This document shows, piece by piece, positions 49,353-59,732 of a stretch of 64,000 bases of DNA. Below the pieces are notes generated by a model. The model did no database searches, was not told the origin of the DNA, and was given only the letters and a program-made list of their open reading frames with translations. Numbering within the stretch: the stretch's first letter is position 1; every line of letters begins with the position of its first letter. The position numbers and the translations under genes were made by a program. The stretch lies in the NCBI GenBank assembly GCA_913057205.1, contig CAJXNO010000011.1, positions 20,966-84,965 on the forward strand. The letters run 5' to 3'. This stretch comes from an uncultured Flavobacteriales bacterium (lineage in GTDB: Bacteria > Bacteroidota > Bacteroidia > Flavobacteriales_G > Salibacteraceae).

Positions 49353-50573
49353 TTACTGTAGGATGAATTTAACGCGATGAGTGAAGCTTTCACCTGCGAT
49401 CTGCATCACGTAAACACCGGCTGACAACCCATTACTCGAAACGGCCGCGCGATGTTCACCTTGCATCAATTCTTGCGTGTATACTGAACGAACAGTGCGT
49501 CCTTCCAAGTCAGTGACATACACATTCACCATTTGAGAAGCAGGTACCGTGAAGTAGGCGACCCCAACATCGGTCATCGGATTCGGGAAGAAACGAATCT
49601 CGTTGCTCGTTCCATGCCCCTCATTCAACCCGGTTGGCCAGTAGTCTCGATTGAACACGCTGTTTGGGTTCTCTGGATTCTCTGGATGGTTCGGGTCAGT
49701 AGGATCTTCTGAATCATATTCCGTAAAGGAATTTGACTTCGCCACGTTGACTACGGCATTCGACCCGAGGTCATTGCCGTCGTAATCTGCTACAAAACCT
49801 ACAACTTTCAGGTCTTCGACAGCATATTTATTCGGAACAGTGTAGGTAAATGTGCTGGTGTAGCGGGCGCCCTCTGGAACCTCATTTGGAATAACATCAT
49901 CCACACCATCAAACGTAGATGGATTGGCGATCACTACATCGTTGTGCATGAAGCTATCCAATGTATCCGTCAGGAAGTAGTTCGTATCGTTTGGATCGAT
50001 AAACAAACCACATAGCGAATTATCAAGGGAATCAAATCGTTGAATTCCTAGTTGATTGTCAGCTGCGACATAAAGGAAGAATCGGAAGTCTTTCAACTCA
50101 ATACTTTCTTTTTGAAAATCTATCTGAACCCGCGCAAAGATTTCACGAGTAGCTGGATCATAAAGCACCTCTGGCATGGTAACCAATGCGATCGCTGAAC
50201 GATTGATACGAGCAGCGATGGTATCATTCCATAAAGAACGACCAAGTACCAGGTTGTTTCCATTGTAACTGACACGATCTACAAAACCTTGTCCGAAACC
50301 GGGTGTACCGTAAATGTTCCACCACTGATCTGAGGCTTGATTGAAGAAAGGATCCTCGGTAGCCATAGGACCCTGGAATTCATCCGGGTGGTAGCTGAGG
50401 ATGGCGAGTTCATCACCAAAATTGGAGCGCATGGTCTCTTTTAAACAGATGGTACGAGCGTTGTCTTGGGTATATACGGACTCCGATATCTCCAAAAGCG
50501 AGGTACGAGGCGCTTGCGCAAAGAGTGTTCCTGCGATCAAGGTGGTTGTAAGAAGTGTAAAGATTCGTCGCAT
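49353..50573 (-). CDS. T9SS type A sorting domain protein, Omp28-like N-terminus
   Basis: SNEIRFFPNPMTDVGVAYF..LSAGVYVMQIAG; N-terminal similarity in layout to 48163 gene. Confidence 0.8.
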   Translation of the reverse strand: MRRIFTLLTTTLIAGTLFAQAPRTSLLEISESVYTQDNARTICLKETMRSNFGDELAILSYHPDEFQGPMATEDPFFNQASDQWWNIYGTPGFGQGFVDRVSYNGNNLVLGRSLWNDTIAARINRSAIALVTMPEVLYDPATREIFARVQIDFQKESIELKDFRFFLYVAADNQLGIQRFDSLDNSLCGLFIDPNDTNYFLTDTLDSFMHNDVVIANPSTFDGVDDVIPNEVPEGARYTSTFTYTVPNKYAVEDLKVVGFVADYDGNDLGSNAVVNVAKSNSFTEYDSEDPTDPNHPENPENPNSVFNRDYWPTGLNEGHGTSNEIRFFPNPMTDVGVAYFTVPASQMVNVYVTDLEGRTVRSVYTQELMQGEHRAAVSSNGLSAGVYVMQIAGESFTHRVKFILQ

Positions 50574-50656
50574 ATGATAAGGATTGAATTTGGGGTGAAA
50601 TTAATACATTTTGAGCATCGGGTTTCCTAGCTTCGCAAAGACGTAATTCAAGGTAC

Positions 50657-51424
50657 ATGAGTAAGGGAATCAAAATACTGGTAACGAACGATGATGGATT
50701 TCATGCACCGGGAATTCAAGCGCTTACGGAAGTAGCACGGCAATTTGGTGAGGTGATCAAGATTGCACCAGACAAGCCACAGAGCGGAATGGGACATGCC
50801 ATCACCATCAACTCCACGTTGAGGATCGAAAAAATGTCCAATGCGGATGGATACGAGGCGTATCAGTGCACTGGAACGCCGGTAGACTGTGTAAAAATTG
50901 CTTTGGACGTCATTATGGACGAAGCCCCAGACCTTATCGTCAGCGGTATAAACCACGGCTCCAACGCAAGTGTAAATGTCATTTACTCAGGTACGATGAG
51001 TGCAGCACTGGAAGGCTATATCGAAGGCGTGCCGAGTATCGGGTTTTCGTTGCTTGACCATAGTGTTGATGCTGATTTCACCGCAGCCAAACACTTCGTT
51101 CACCAAGTGATTGAAATGGTCCTTTCGAAAGAGAAGCTAAACTTTTGCCTCAACGTCAACATCCCTAACCAGCCGCTGGATACCATTAAAGGATTAAAGT
51201 TCTGTAGACAAGCGCATGCGAAATGGCAAGAAGAGTTCGACCAAAGGAAGGATCCCTCTGGCAGGCCCTACTACTGGTTAACAGGGCACTTTGTGCCATT
51301 TGAAGAGCACGAAGAAGACACTGACCTTTACGCGCTGCAAAATGGCTACGTGAGCATCGTGCCGGTGAACCATGACCTTACCCACTTCAAAACCTTGGAT
51401 GTACTGAAAGGTTGGATGGAATGA
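50657..51424 (+). CDS. surE: 5'/3'-nucleotidase SurE
   Basis: ILVTNDDGFHAPGIQALTEVA; APDKPQSGMGHAITI; VSGINHGSNASVNVIYSGTMSAALEG. Confidence 0.96.
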   Translation: MSKGIKILVTNDDGFHAPGIQALTEVARQFGEVIKIAPDKPQSGMGHAITINSTLRIEKMSNADGYEAYQCTGTPVDCVKIALDVIMDEAPDLIVSGINHGSNASVNVIYSGTMSAALEGYIEGVPSIGFSLLDHSVDADFTAAKHFVHQVIEMVLSKEKLNFCLNVNIPNQPLDTIKGLKFCRQAHAKWQEEFDQRKDPSGRPYYWLTGHFVPFEEHEEDTDLYALQNGYVSIVPVNHDLTHFKTLDVLKGWME

Positions 51425-51714
51425 ACGCAGCCTTAAACAAAACATGGATCGGACTCATTGCTGGACTGATCGGTCCGGTCATCGGATACCTGTTGTTCTA
51501 CCTCATTACCTCATCCCATCGAACGCTGATGGCATTCAGCAAGATGATCCTGAACAACGGCGACACCCACAGTGCCATCATTTCCGTATCGCTCATCTTT
51601 AACCTGGTCTTCTTTTTTGCTGCACTCAGAAAGGACTGGCTCTACGCTGCTCGAGGGGTAATCTTGGCAACACTGATCTACGCTCCCCTGGTTGTCTACT
51701 TCAAGTATGGCTAA
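51421..51714 (+). CDS. Small membrane protein
   Basis: Three hydrophobic segments; between surE and lpxB, start chosen at second Met (MNAALNKTW). Confidence 0.6.
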   Translation: MNAALNKTWIGLIAGLIGPVIGYLLFYLITSSHRTLMAFSKMILNNGDTHSAIISVSLIFNLVFFFAALRKDWLYAARGVILATLIYAPLVVYFKYG

Positions 51715-52825
51715 GGTCTTTATCATAGCAGGCGAACCCAGCGGAGATTTGCACGGTGCGAACTTGGTGAAGGCCTTACTGAATCAAGATGTTTCACTTG
51801 AGCTGGCATGTTGGGGTGGTGACCGCATGGAAGCCGCCGGAGCTCGTGTGATGAAGCACGTTGACGAACTCGCATTCATGGGCTTCGTTGAAGTGGTGGC
51901 CAACTTGAGGACTATTCTACGCAATTTCAACTTATGTGAAGAACAGATCAAAGCTTTTCAACCCGATCTCGTTGTATTCATTGACTACCCAGGCTTCAAT
52001 CTCCGGATGGCCAAAAAGGTGAAGGCTTTAGGCATCACTACCGCATACTACATCTCTCCACAGATCTGGGCATGGAAAGAGAACCGAGTGAGCAAGATTA
52101 AGGCATTCATCGATCATGTCTTCGTGATCCTACCTTTCGAGAAAGATTTCTTTGCCAAGCACGGCGTAGACGCCACTTATGTAGGACATCCCCTCCTCGA
52201 TGAAATCAAGCATATTGAGACCACACCTGAGATGCTCCGGAAATCTTTGGGCATTCCTGAGCAGAAACCAATCATCGCTCTGCTACCTGGAAGTAGAACC
52301 CAAGAGATCAAGTTACTCTTAGAACCGATGGCTCAAGTGATTGCAGCCTTCCCAGATCATGCGTTTGTGGTCTCAAAGGTGGCGTGGCAGCCCAAAAGGC
52401 TCTACGAACAATTGCCCAATCGCGTTCATTTATTGGAGGGAAACACCTATGCACTCTTACAAGCGGCAGAGGCAGCATTGGTGACCTCTGGAACCGCCAC
52501 CCTAGAAACAGCGCTGATTGGAACACCCCAGGTGGTCGTTTATAAAGCGAACCCACTCAGTGTTTGGATCGCTCGGCGATTGGTCAAAGTAAAGTACATC
52601 AGCTTGGTGAACCTGATCATGGATCGTGCGGTGGTTAGCGAGTTGATTCAAGGTGATGTTCAAGCAAAACGCATCAAAAAGGAACTCGAAGCTATTCTAC
52701 CCGAAGGACAAAATGGAACACAAATACTAGCTGATTATGCGGCGTTAAAGCAGAAACTGGGTGGCGAAGGAGCTTCCAGAATTACTGCAACTGCATTGTT
52801 GAAAATCCTTGCTCTATCCAAATAG
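51707..52825 (+). CDS. lpxB: Lipid-A-disaccharide synthase
   Basis: KVFIIAGEPSGDLHGANLVKAL; WGGDRMEAAGARV; YISPQIWAWKENR; LLPGSRTQEIKLLL; ALVTSGTATLETAL. Confidence 0.96.
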   Translation: MAKVFIIAGEPSGDLHGANLVKALLNQDVSLELACWGGDRMEAAGARVMKHVDELAFMGFVEVVANLRTILRNFNLCEEQIKAFQPDLVVFIDYPGFNLRMAKKVKALGITTAYYISPQIWAWKENRVSKIKAFIDHVFVILPFEKDFFAKHGVDATYVGHPLLDEIKHIETTPEMLRKSLGIPEQKPIIALLPGSRTQEIKLLLEPMAQVIAAFPDHAFVVSKVAWQPKRLYEQLPNRVHLLEGNTYALLQAAEAALVTSGTATLETALIGTPQVVVYKANPLSVWIARRLVKVKYISLVNLIMDRAVVSELIQGDVQAKRIKKELEAILPEGQNGTQILADYAALKQKLGGEGASRITATALLKILALSK

Positions 52826-52843
52826 CCAAGCTCATTTCGAGGG

Positions 52844-52851
52844 TATTTTTG
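52844..52851 (+). promoter_or_regulatory. Putative Bacteroidetes -7 element (TATTTTTG)
   Basis: Matches TAnnTTTG; its first base is 12 nt upstream of the ATG at 52856. Confidence 0.4.
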
Positions 52852-52855
52852 TGGT

Positions 52856-54016
52856 ATGCGATTCTTCCTCATCTTCACCTTTCTCGTGCTTACTGTTCAG
52901 CTGCGCGCGTCCAATAAGGTGCTTGACATTGGACTTTTTTGGAAGGAAGAACCTACAGAAATTACGATTCAAACGGCAAACGGAGGTTACGTCATCCTCG
53001 GCAACGGTCGCGAAGTATTGCGCTTGGAAGACAAGATGATCGTTCACATCCGCAACGTGAACGGACTGATCAACGTTCACACCCTATCGCAAGACCTGGG
53101 AAGCTTCTACCAAGTAGAATTGGAACGAACGGTTTGGGGAAGTAGTTTAAACATCCAGCGCAAAGGTCATCCGAAGAGCGATGAGTTCGAAGACAATTTT
53201 GAGATCAAGCCCTATCGCGGCAAATTGCGCATCATCAACCACGTCTACATCGAACACTACGTAGCAGGAGTGGTGGAATCAGAAGCAGGCAGCAGAGAAC
53301 CGAAGGAGTACTACAAAGTACAAGCGGTGATCTGCAGGACCTATGCCTTAAACAATCGACGAAAGCATGAGGCAGAAGGCTTTCAGTTGTGTGACAAAGT
53401 GCATTGCCAAGTCTATCACCGAAAAAGCGAGGCAAACGCCGACATTGTTCGCGCAACCCAAGAGACCATTGGAATTGTGATCGTAGATAGCGACATCAAC
53501 CTGATAACAGCTGCATTCCACAGTAACTGCGGCGGCTACACCGCAAACAGTGAGGATGTCTGGAGCGGTCGACTGAGTTACTTACGGGAACGCGTAGACG
53601 ACCATTGCTTGCAAGAAAACCACTCCTATTGGCGGACCAGCTTTCATCGATCTAAGTGGCTAGACTACCTCAGTGTGAAACACCGTTTTCCGGTTTATGA
53701 CGAATTTGCCCAGACCAAGGCCTTGAATTATTGTCCAGATGAACGTGAACATTACTTGGCCTACGCAGATCATCAAGTGCCATTCAAGAACATTCGGTAC
53801 GACCTTGGATTACAGTCTGCGTTTTTCTCGATTGATGCGGTACAAGATTCAGTGATCTTAGAGGGTTGGGGCTATGGACACGGCGTAGGCTTATGCCAAG
53901 AAGGCGCGATGAACATGGCGAAACATGGGCATTCCTATGACCAGATCTTACACTACTATTATAAGGATGTGCATTTGGTCAACCTATCCGTGATCGACTT
54001 CTTCCGGGCAAACTGA
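52856..54016 (+). CDS. SpoIID/LytB domain protein
   Basis: YRGKLRIINHVYIEHYVAGVVESEAG..EYYKVQAVICRTYAL; FHSNCGGYTANSEDVW; GWGYGHGVGLCQEGAM. Confidence 0.93.
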   Translation: MRFFLIFTFLVLTVQLRASNKVLDIGLFWKEEPTEITIQTANGGYVILGNGREVLRLEDKMIVHIRNVNGLINVHTLSQDLGSFYQVELERTVWGSSLNIQRKGHPKSDEFEDNFEIKPYRGKLRIINHVYIEHYVAGVVESEAGSREPKEYYKVQAVICRTYALNNRRKHEAEGFQLCDKVHCQVYHRKSEANADIVRATQETIGIVIVDSDINLITAAFHSNCGGYTANSEDVWSGRLSYLRERVDDHCLQENHSYWRTSFHRSKWLDYLSVKHRFPVYDEFAQTKALNYCPDEREHYLAYADHQVPFKNIRYDLGLQSAFFSIDAVQDSVILEGWGYGHGVGLCQEGAMNMAKHGHSYDQILHYYYKDVHLVNLSVIDFFRAN

Positions 54017-55453
54017 TCACCTACTGGGTAAGTAGCTTGTTCTATCCCAAGGCGCCGCGGGAAAATGCTCCAAGGAATGGTATGATTGGAAATAGATTCT
54101 TCCTGTCTTGCCCTCAACGCTGAATTCCGTTTTGCCAATCCCCCCTTGTTTCGAACGCATCTCTAAGGTGAGCTGATTGTTGCCTTCCTGCAAGGGAATA
54201 CGTTGGTAGTGGATCGTGTGGGGTAAGGTTTGCCAGTTGCGTGTATCTGCCTTCTCAGTGACCGCATTACCAATGGTGGCCAACAATCCCAAGGTTTCAT
54301 TCTGCTCTGCCAGCTTGATCTCTGCCACTTTCTTTGTGGCTAAGCGAAGCAAAGCCTTCGCCATTTCTCTCACGAAGCGATCTTCCAGTGTTTTAAAAGC
54401 GATCGCATTGATGTTCTGAGCAGGTTCTAAGGAATAGCGCTCGTCTCCGAGTACGATACTCGCATCACGGTAGTAGCTTGGTCTCTCCAAGTATTTCGGG
54501 AAAGCTACCCGTATCACCTTCAAAGCAAGGAGTTCATTCCGTTTCTCAGGGTCATCGCCTACATGGAACGGGAAGGATAGGCCGAGTTCTTCGTTCTCAA
54601 AGACTACTACTCCATCCCCACCTGGTGTTGCGATGAAATTAACCGACCACTCGTCTTTCACTGGTCCCATTCCATTGTGCCAAAGCATCACTACCTCTCC
54701 TGCCCCTTCTGAGCTCGGATCATGGGTTAAACCAAAGCGATCCACATACCATTGGTACTCCTGCATAAAACCCAGCTGATAGGTAGTTCTTAGCAAGTCC
54801 TTCTTTAATTGATTCGGCACATCCAACCCGAAATACCCGTGCTCACCCTCATACACCTCAAATGCATTTCGATAAGCGATGAAGGCATTGTTGAGTTCGC
54901 CAGATGCTTCATAGGCCAATCCAATCAGAATGTGCGCAAAGGCATCGGCTTGATAGCGATTCTTCCGATCTGGATAGCGATCGTTCATGCGGTTCAAGAG
55001 AAGGTTCATCCTCCGCGCTTCTACCAGGGCTGCATCATAGTTGGTCAGCTTCAGGTAGTTGATCGCCTTATAGTAATGAATCATCACCGTCTCAAAATCC
55101 TCTATGCGGTATGGATTCACCTCAGGATTAGAAACCAGTGCCAGTGCCTCGGTTGCATAGTTGCGATCGTAGTCTTCAACCATTAGATCTGCCTCGTTGA
55201 AGTACCTATTGCTTTCCTCGTACTCCTGCTGGAGGTGATTGACAAAGCCCATGTTCAATAAGTAGAGCAAGCGATTGCGGTCTCGCTGCGCACGCTTATC
55301 TCCTTCCAACATCTTCGCAGCATGTTGCAAGTCACCACGAGCTACTTCTGCCTGAAACTCCATGTTACGCTGGTAGTAACTGGCACAAGCTGACAGTAAG
55401 AACACGAGAAACAGAACAGGAGCAAATCGCATGAAGGAAGGGCTTGATAGCAA
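54017..55453 (-). CDS. COG3014-like lipoprotein (TPR-containing)
   Basis: LLSACASYYQ lipobox; NYAALVEARRMNLLLN-like region; YEASGELNNAFIAYRNAFEVY. Confidence 0.75.
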   Translation of the reverse strand: MLSSPSFMRFAPVLFLVFLLSACASYYQRNMEFQAEVARGDLQHAAKMLEGDKRAQRDRNRLLYLLNMGFVNHLQQEYEESNRYFNEADLMVEDYDRNYATEALALVSNPEVNPYRIEDFETVMIHYYKAINYLKLTNYDAALVEARRMNLLLNRMNDRYPDRKNRYQADAFAHILIGLAYEASGELNNAFIAYRNAFEVYEGEHGYFGLDVPNQLKKDLLRTTYQLGFMQEYQWYVDRFGLTHDPSSEGAGEVVMLWHNGMGPVKDEWSVNFIATPGGDGVVVFENEELGLSFPFHVGDDPEKRNELLALKVIRVAFPKYLERPSYYRDASIVLGDERYSLEPAQNINAIAFKTLEDRFVREMAKALLRLATKKVAEIKLAEQNETLGLLATIGNAVTEKADTRNWQTLPHTIHYQRIPLQEGNNQLTLEMRSKQGGIGKTEFSVEGKTGRIYFQSYHSLEHFPAAPWDRTSYLPSR

Positions 55454-55489
55454 AAGCGTTGCCCGGAATCCAAGCGACGCTTCTTATTT

Positions 55490-56074
55490 TTAGTCCTTGA
55501 TGTACTTCTTGATCTTTTTATCACCAATCCAGACCACCTCGTTGGTTTCCATATTGGTTAACTGAAGGTCGATCTGGTATTCAACTGCCTTCTCTCTGCG
55601 GTATTCATCCACGGTGCTATTCAAAACTCCTTGGAGCATGTAGTCAGCACCTACTTCCAATCCCCATTGTTTCATGGTGCTTTGACTGCTGAACTCTTGT
55701 TGATCGGCACGCTCGTTGCGCAGCTCATCGCGCATCTCACCTCCTTGAACCAGACGAACCTTCTGAGAAGTGATGAACGACTTCTCTAAATCTTTACAGA
55801 ACGTCTCTGTGGTGATGTGCTCATGGGATTTGTTGCGAACCATGCCTACAATGACCACTGGGCGCTCGCTGTTGTTCTCTCGCAAGTGATTGGCCAACCA
55901 CGGACCGGTAAGGATCTGTTCGATCATTGCATTTGCGGTCAGTTTTGAATCGGTATCGTTCCACCTGCCGCTGAGGTCGATGGTTTCGTTCGGGTCAACA
56001 CGTTGAACTTTTCGGTTAGCGCAACCGGTTGCAAACAAAGCAACCAAGGCAAAGAGGAGAATTCGAGATGTCAT
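55490..56074 (-). CDS. Penicillin-binding protein activator LpoB-like lipoprotein
   Basis: DLSGRWNDTDSKLTANAMIEQIL..PVVIVGMVRNKSHEHITTETFCKDLEKSFI; GADYMLQGVLNSTVDEY. Confidence 0.9.
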   Translation of the reverse strand: MTSRILLFALVALFATGCANRKVQRVDPNETIDLSGRWNDTDSKLTANAMIEQILTGPWLANHLRENNSERPVVIVGMVRNKSHEHITTETFCKDLEKSFITSQKVRLVQGGEMRDELRNERADQQEFSSQSTMKQWGLEVGADYMLQGVLNSTVDEYRREKAVEYQIDLQLTNMETNEVVWIGDKKIKKYIKD

Positions 56075-56280
56075 CTTAGTAATGGTTTTTAATTAACGTA
56101 ATGTCGGAGTGAAGACAATTGCCATGCCAAATGTATTCGATTCCATACATCGAGCATTCAAAGGTGATTTTTTAGAGGTCTTTAAGAAATAGTAAGATTT
56201 CCTAACCATTGAAGTCGATACCCTATCGTACAGAGTTCTAAATTCGCGGCTTTGCGTCCAATCAAATCTGAGATCGAACG

Positions 56281-59200
56281 ATGATGAATTATCAAAAACT
56301 GAATAACCTGGTTGGCTGGCTGGTTTTTGCCGTTGCTGCCTTTACATATACCAGCACGGTTGAGCCTACCGCTAGCTTCTGGGATTGCGGAGAATACATT
56401 GCCACCTCGTACCGCCTTGAGGTAGGACACCCACCGGGGGCACCTACCTTTCTTTTAGTTGGTCGGCTATTCTCCATGTTCGTTGCACCTGAGAATGTTG
56501 CCCTTGCAGTTAACATGATCTCTGCTCTTTCGAGTGCATTTACGATCCTTTTCCTGTTCTGGACCATTACCGCGTTGGCAAGAAAGCTCTTCTTGATGCG
56601 CAGCGAAGAGGAGGAATTGAGCATGGGTAACACCTTTGCAATTCTAGGCGCGGCCATCGTTGGAAGCTTGGCTTACACTTGGTCTGACACCTTCTGGTTC
56701 TCTGCAGTTGAGGGTGAGGTTTACGCCCTATCCTCCATGATGACCGCCATCACCTTCTGGGCAATCCTGAAGTGGGAGACAAAGGTCCACGAGCCAAAAG
56801 CAGATCGTTGGCTAATTTTGATTTCCTACTTGATCGGACTGTCGATCGGTATCCACTTATTGAACCTCTTGGCCATCCCTGCGATCGCCTATGTGGTCTA
56901 TTTCAAAAAATATAAGCCCAGCTTACCGGGAATCCTTATTGCAGGTGCCATTGGCGTGGTAACGTTGGGTGGTATTCAAAGCCTGATCATACCGGGCATT
57001 GTTAGCTGGGCCGCTGGTTTCGAGTTCATCATGGTAAACTCACTTGGACTCCCCTTCCACATGGGGTCGGCCATTTTTATGGTATTGATGCTCGGTGCGA
57101 TCGTCTTCGGCATCTATTACACGATCAAGAAGAATATGCCGGTTTGGAACACGGCACTCCTTTCGCTCTTGGTATTGATCATCGGATACTCCTCTTTCGT
57201 TCTTATCATGATCCGCTCGAATGCCAATACGCCGATCGATGAGAACAATCCTGAAAACCTTGTGAACCTGCTCGCATACTTAAACCGTGAGCAGTACGGA
57301 GATTTCCCATTGCTTTATGGCCAGTACTTCAATACGCCCCTAGACCGGCAAGAGCCCTACCTCGATGGAGATCCCGTCTACTTCCCGAACGAGAAGACCG
57401 GCAAGTACGAAATTGCAGACGACAGGAAGAACTCTATACCCAACTATGAAGATGAATTTGAAGCCTTCTTCCCGCGTATGTGGAGTCCGAAAAAAAACCA
57501 CGTTAGGGCCTACAAAGAGTGGAGTGATTTTGAAGGAAAACCAGTCAAATACCGCGATGCCCGAGGTCAGAACATAACCGTTCGCAAACCGACCTTTGGC
57601 GAGAACATGCGTTTCTTCTTCCGTTATCAAGTGGGCTGGATGTACTTCCGCTACTTCCTTTGGAACTTTACGGGGCGACAAAACGACACACAAGGGCATG
57701 GAAACTTCATGGATGGCAACTGGATGACCGGCATCGACTTCATTGATGAAGCACATGTTGGAAACCAAGAACAGCTTCCAAGTTACCTTCAAGATCAGAA
57801 AGCAAGGAACTTCTTCTTTGCGCTTCCACTGATCATTGGACTGTTAGGCATGCTCTTTCATTTTAGAAGTGACCTACAAGGAGCATGGGTGGTCTTACTG
57901 CTCTTCTTCTTTACGGGATTAGCCATCGTGCTCTACCTGAACCAATATCCTTTCCAGCCGCGTGAACGGGATTATGCCTACGCAGGCTCTTTTTATGCCT
58001 TTGCGATTTGGATCGGTTTCGGGGTGCTGGCGCTGTACGATGCAGCGCGCAACTTAACTCAAAAAGAACTGGGTCAAACCATCGGCTGGGCTATCGGCGG
58101 TGCCGTTGCCATTACCTTGGTGGGCTCCGTGCTTGGTGGCGATAAAGCCTTTGCATACCTCATGCTTTACATGGCCGTAGTTGGATCAGCCCTTCTTACG
58201 GTGATGTATGGTATCGGACAGGCCGTAAAGGATGGCAAGACCCAAGCGGTTCTCGCAACGGTATTGTGTTTATCGGCCCCCGTGGTAATGGCGAAAGACG
58301 GATGGGACGACCATGACCGCTCTGATCGTTACACGGCACGCGACATTGCCAAGAACTACTTGGATTCCTGTGAGAAAGATGCGATTCTCTTCACCAATGG
58401 AGACAATGACACCTTCCCGCTCTGGTACTTGCAAGAAGTAGAAGGATATCGCACGGATGTGCGCATCGTGAACCTCACCTTGGCCAGTACGGAATGGTTC
58501 ATCGATATGATCAGGCGACAAGCCTATGAAGGAAAGCCGATCAAGCTTTCGATGGAGAAAGAGGACTATCGACAAGGAACACGAGACTACGTGCCGATTG
58601 TAGAGCAGAAGAAATCGAACCGACACGTGAATGTATCTGATCTGGTTGCGTTTGTACTAGATGACAGCAAGCAGGAGATGTTTGGTGGCGGTCAGCGCAT
58701 GAACTACTTCCCTACACGTAACTTCCGAGTGCCTGTAGACAGCGCAACGGTAGTCAGCAATGGAACGGTTTCAGCTGGATATGAAGACCGTGTATTGGAA
58801 GCGATTGAATGGAAGGTAAGCGGACAGTACATCCTTAAGAGTGAGCTTGTAATCCTCGACATCCTGGCCAACAACAATTGGGAGCGTCCGATCTATTTTG
58901 CGAATACGATGCCTCGCAACAGCTATTTTGGTTTGGAGGATTACATGCAGCATGAAGGATTCTCATACCGCCTGGTTCCGTATAAAGTGAACGTTGACCG
59001 CAACCAGTTTGGTTACTTCGGTGAGGTGGAGCCAGACATCATGTATCAAAACATGATGGAAGACTTCGCCTTTGGAAACATGCAAGACCCCTCCATTTTC
59101 TTGGATGAGAACAACCTCCGTTTTGTAACGAACCTTCGCTTGAACTTCTCTCGATTGGCTGATGTTTTGGCGAAAAGAGGTGATGCTGAGCGCGCTGAGA

Positions 59201-59556
59201 AGGTACTGGATAAATGTGTTGAGGTCACCGTGAACAGCAATACACCGAAAGACATCACCTTGATTCAAGTGACCGAATCCTATTTTGAGATCGGTAAAGA
59301 GGAGAAAGGTTTAGCGTTGGCGCAACAGATGGGTGACAACTATATGGAATACCTCCGCTTCTATGCCTCTTTGGATAAGCACTACGCTGCGACCGTAAAC
59401 CGTGAGATCAATCAGGCGTATGCGGTTCTCCAGCAGTTGAACAACATCTCACGTCAGTACAAGTCTGAAGCACTCGGCAACTATGTCGATCCTTTACTTC
59501 AGGAGGCAGAAGGTTTGTACCAAACCATCGTTGGAAACGGTACACAGCTGCAGTAG
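56281..59556 (+). CDS. DUF2723 (GT117-type) membrane protein
   Basis: VEPTASFWDCGEYIATSYRLEVGHPPGAPTFLLVGRLFSMF; NQYPFQPRERDYAYAGSFYAFAIWIG; LFTNGDNDTFPLWYLQEVEGYRTDVRIVNLTL. Confidence 0.95.
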   Translation: MMNYQKLNNLVGWLVFAVAAFTYTSTVEPTASFWDCGEYIATSYRLEVGHPPGAPTFLLVGRLFSMFVAPENVALAVNMISALSSAFTILFLFWTITALARKLFLMRSEEEELSMGNTFAILGAAIVGSLAYTWSDTFWFSAVEGEVYALSSMMTAITFWAILKWETKVHEPKADRWLILISYLIGLSIGIHLLNLLAIPAIAYVVYFKKYKPSLPGILIAGAIGVVTLGGIQSLIIPGIVSWAAGFEFIMVNSLGLPFHMGSAIFMVLMLGAIVFGIYYTIKKNMPVWNTALLSLLVLIIGYSSFVLIMIRSNANTPIDENNPENLVNLLAYLNREQYGDFPLLYGQYFNTPLDRQEPYLDGDPVYFPNEKTGKYEIADDRKNSIPNYEDEFEAFFPRMWSPKKNHVRAYKEWSDFEGKPVKYRDARGQNITVRKPTFGENMRFFFRYQVGWMYFRYFLWNFTGRQNDTQGHGNFMDGNWMTGIDFIDEAHVGNQEQLPSYLQDQKARNFFFALPLIIGLLGMLFHFRSDLQGAWVVLLLFFFTGLAIVLYLNQYPFQPRERDYAYAGSFYAFAIWIGFGVLALYDAARNLTQKELGQTIGWAIGGAVAITLVGSVLGGDKAFAYLMLYMAVVGSALLTVMYGIGQAVKDGKTQAVLATVLCLSAPVVMAKDGWDDHDRSDRYTARDIAKNYLDSCEKDAILFTNGDNDTFPLWYLQEVEGYRTDVRIVNLTLASTEWFIDMIRRQAYEGKPIKLSMEKEDYRQGTRDYVPIVEQKKSNRHVNVSDLVAFVLDDSKQEMFGGGQRMNYFPTRNFRVPVDSATVVSNGTVSAGYEDRVLEAIEWKVSGQYILKSELVILDILANNNWERPIYFANTMPRNSYFGLEDYMQHEGFSYRLVPYKVNVDRNQFGYFGEVEPDIMYQNMMEDFAFGNMQDPSIFLDENNLRFVTNLRLNFSRLADVLAKRGDAERAEKVLDKCVEVTVNSNTPKDITLIQVTESYFEIGKEEKGLALAQQMGDNYMEYLRFYASLDKHYAATVNREINQAYAVLQQLNNISRQYKSEALGNYVDPLLQEAEGLYQTIVGNGTQLQ

Positions 59557-59580
59557 TTAAAGAATAAACAAAGGTTTCAA

Positions 59581-59600
59581 AGGGGCTTCGGCCCCTTTTT
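59581..59600 (+). terminator. Rho-independent terminator
   Basis: AGGGGCTTCGGCCCCTTTTT. Confidence 0.85.
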
Positions 59601-59732
59601 GTATGGTGATAATCGAGTTCAAATCCTTGCCATTTAATCGAGTACTTTACTTTTAACGTTCAACCAGAGAATGTAACAATTTATCATCAGAAGTAATCTG
59701 AAAAGATCACTTGGTAGTTCATTTTCCCTGGA

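Noticed and set aside
59610-59640. GTTCAAATCC as a tRNA T-loop
   Set aside because: No acceptor or anticodon stem pairing around it; no tRNA or rRNA gene could be supported in the window
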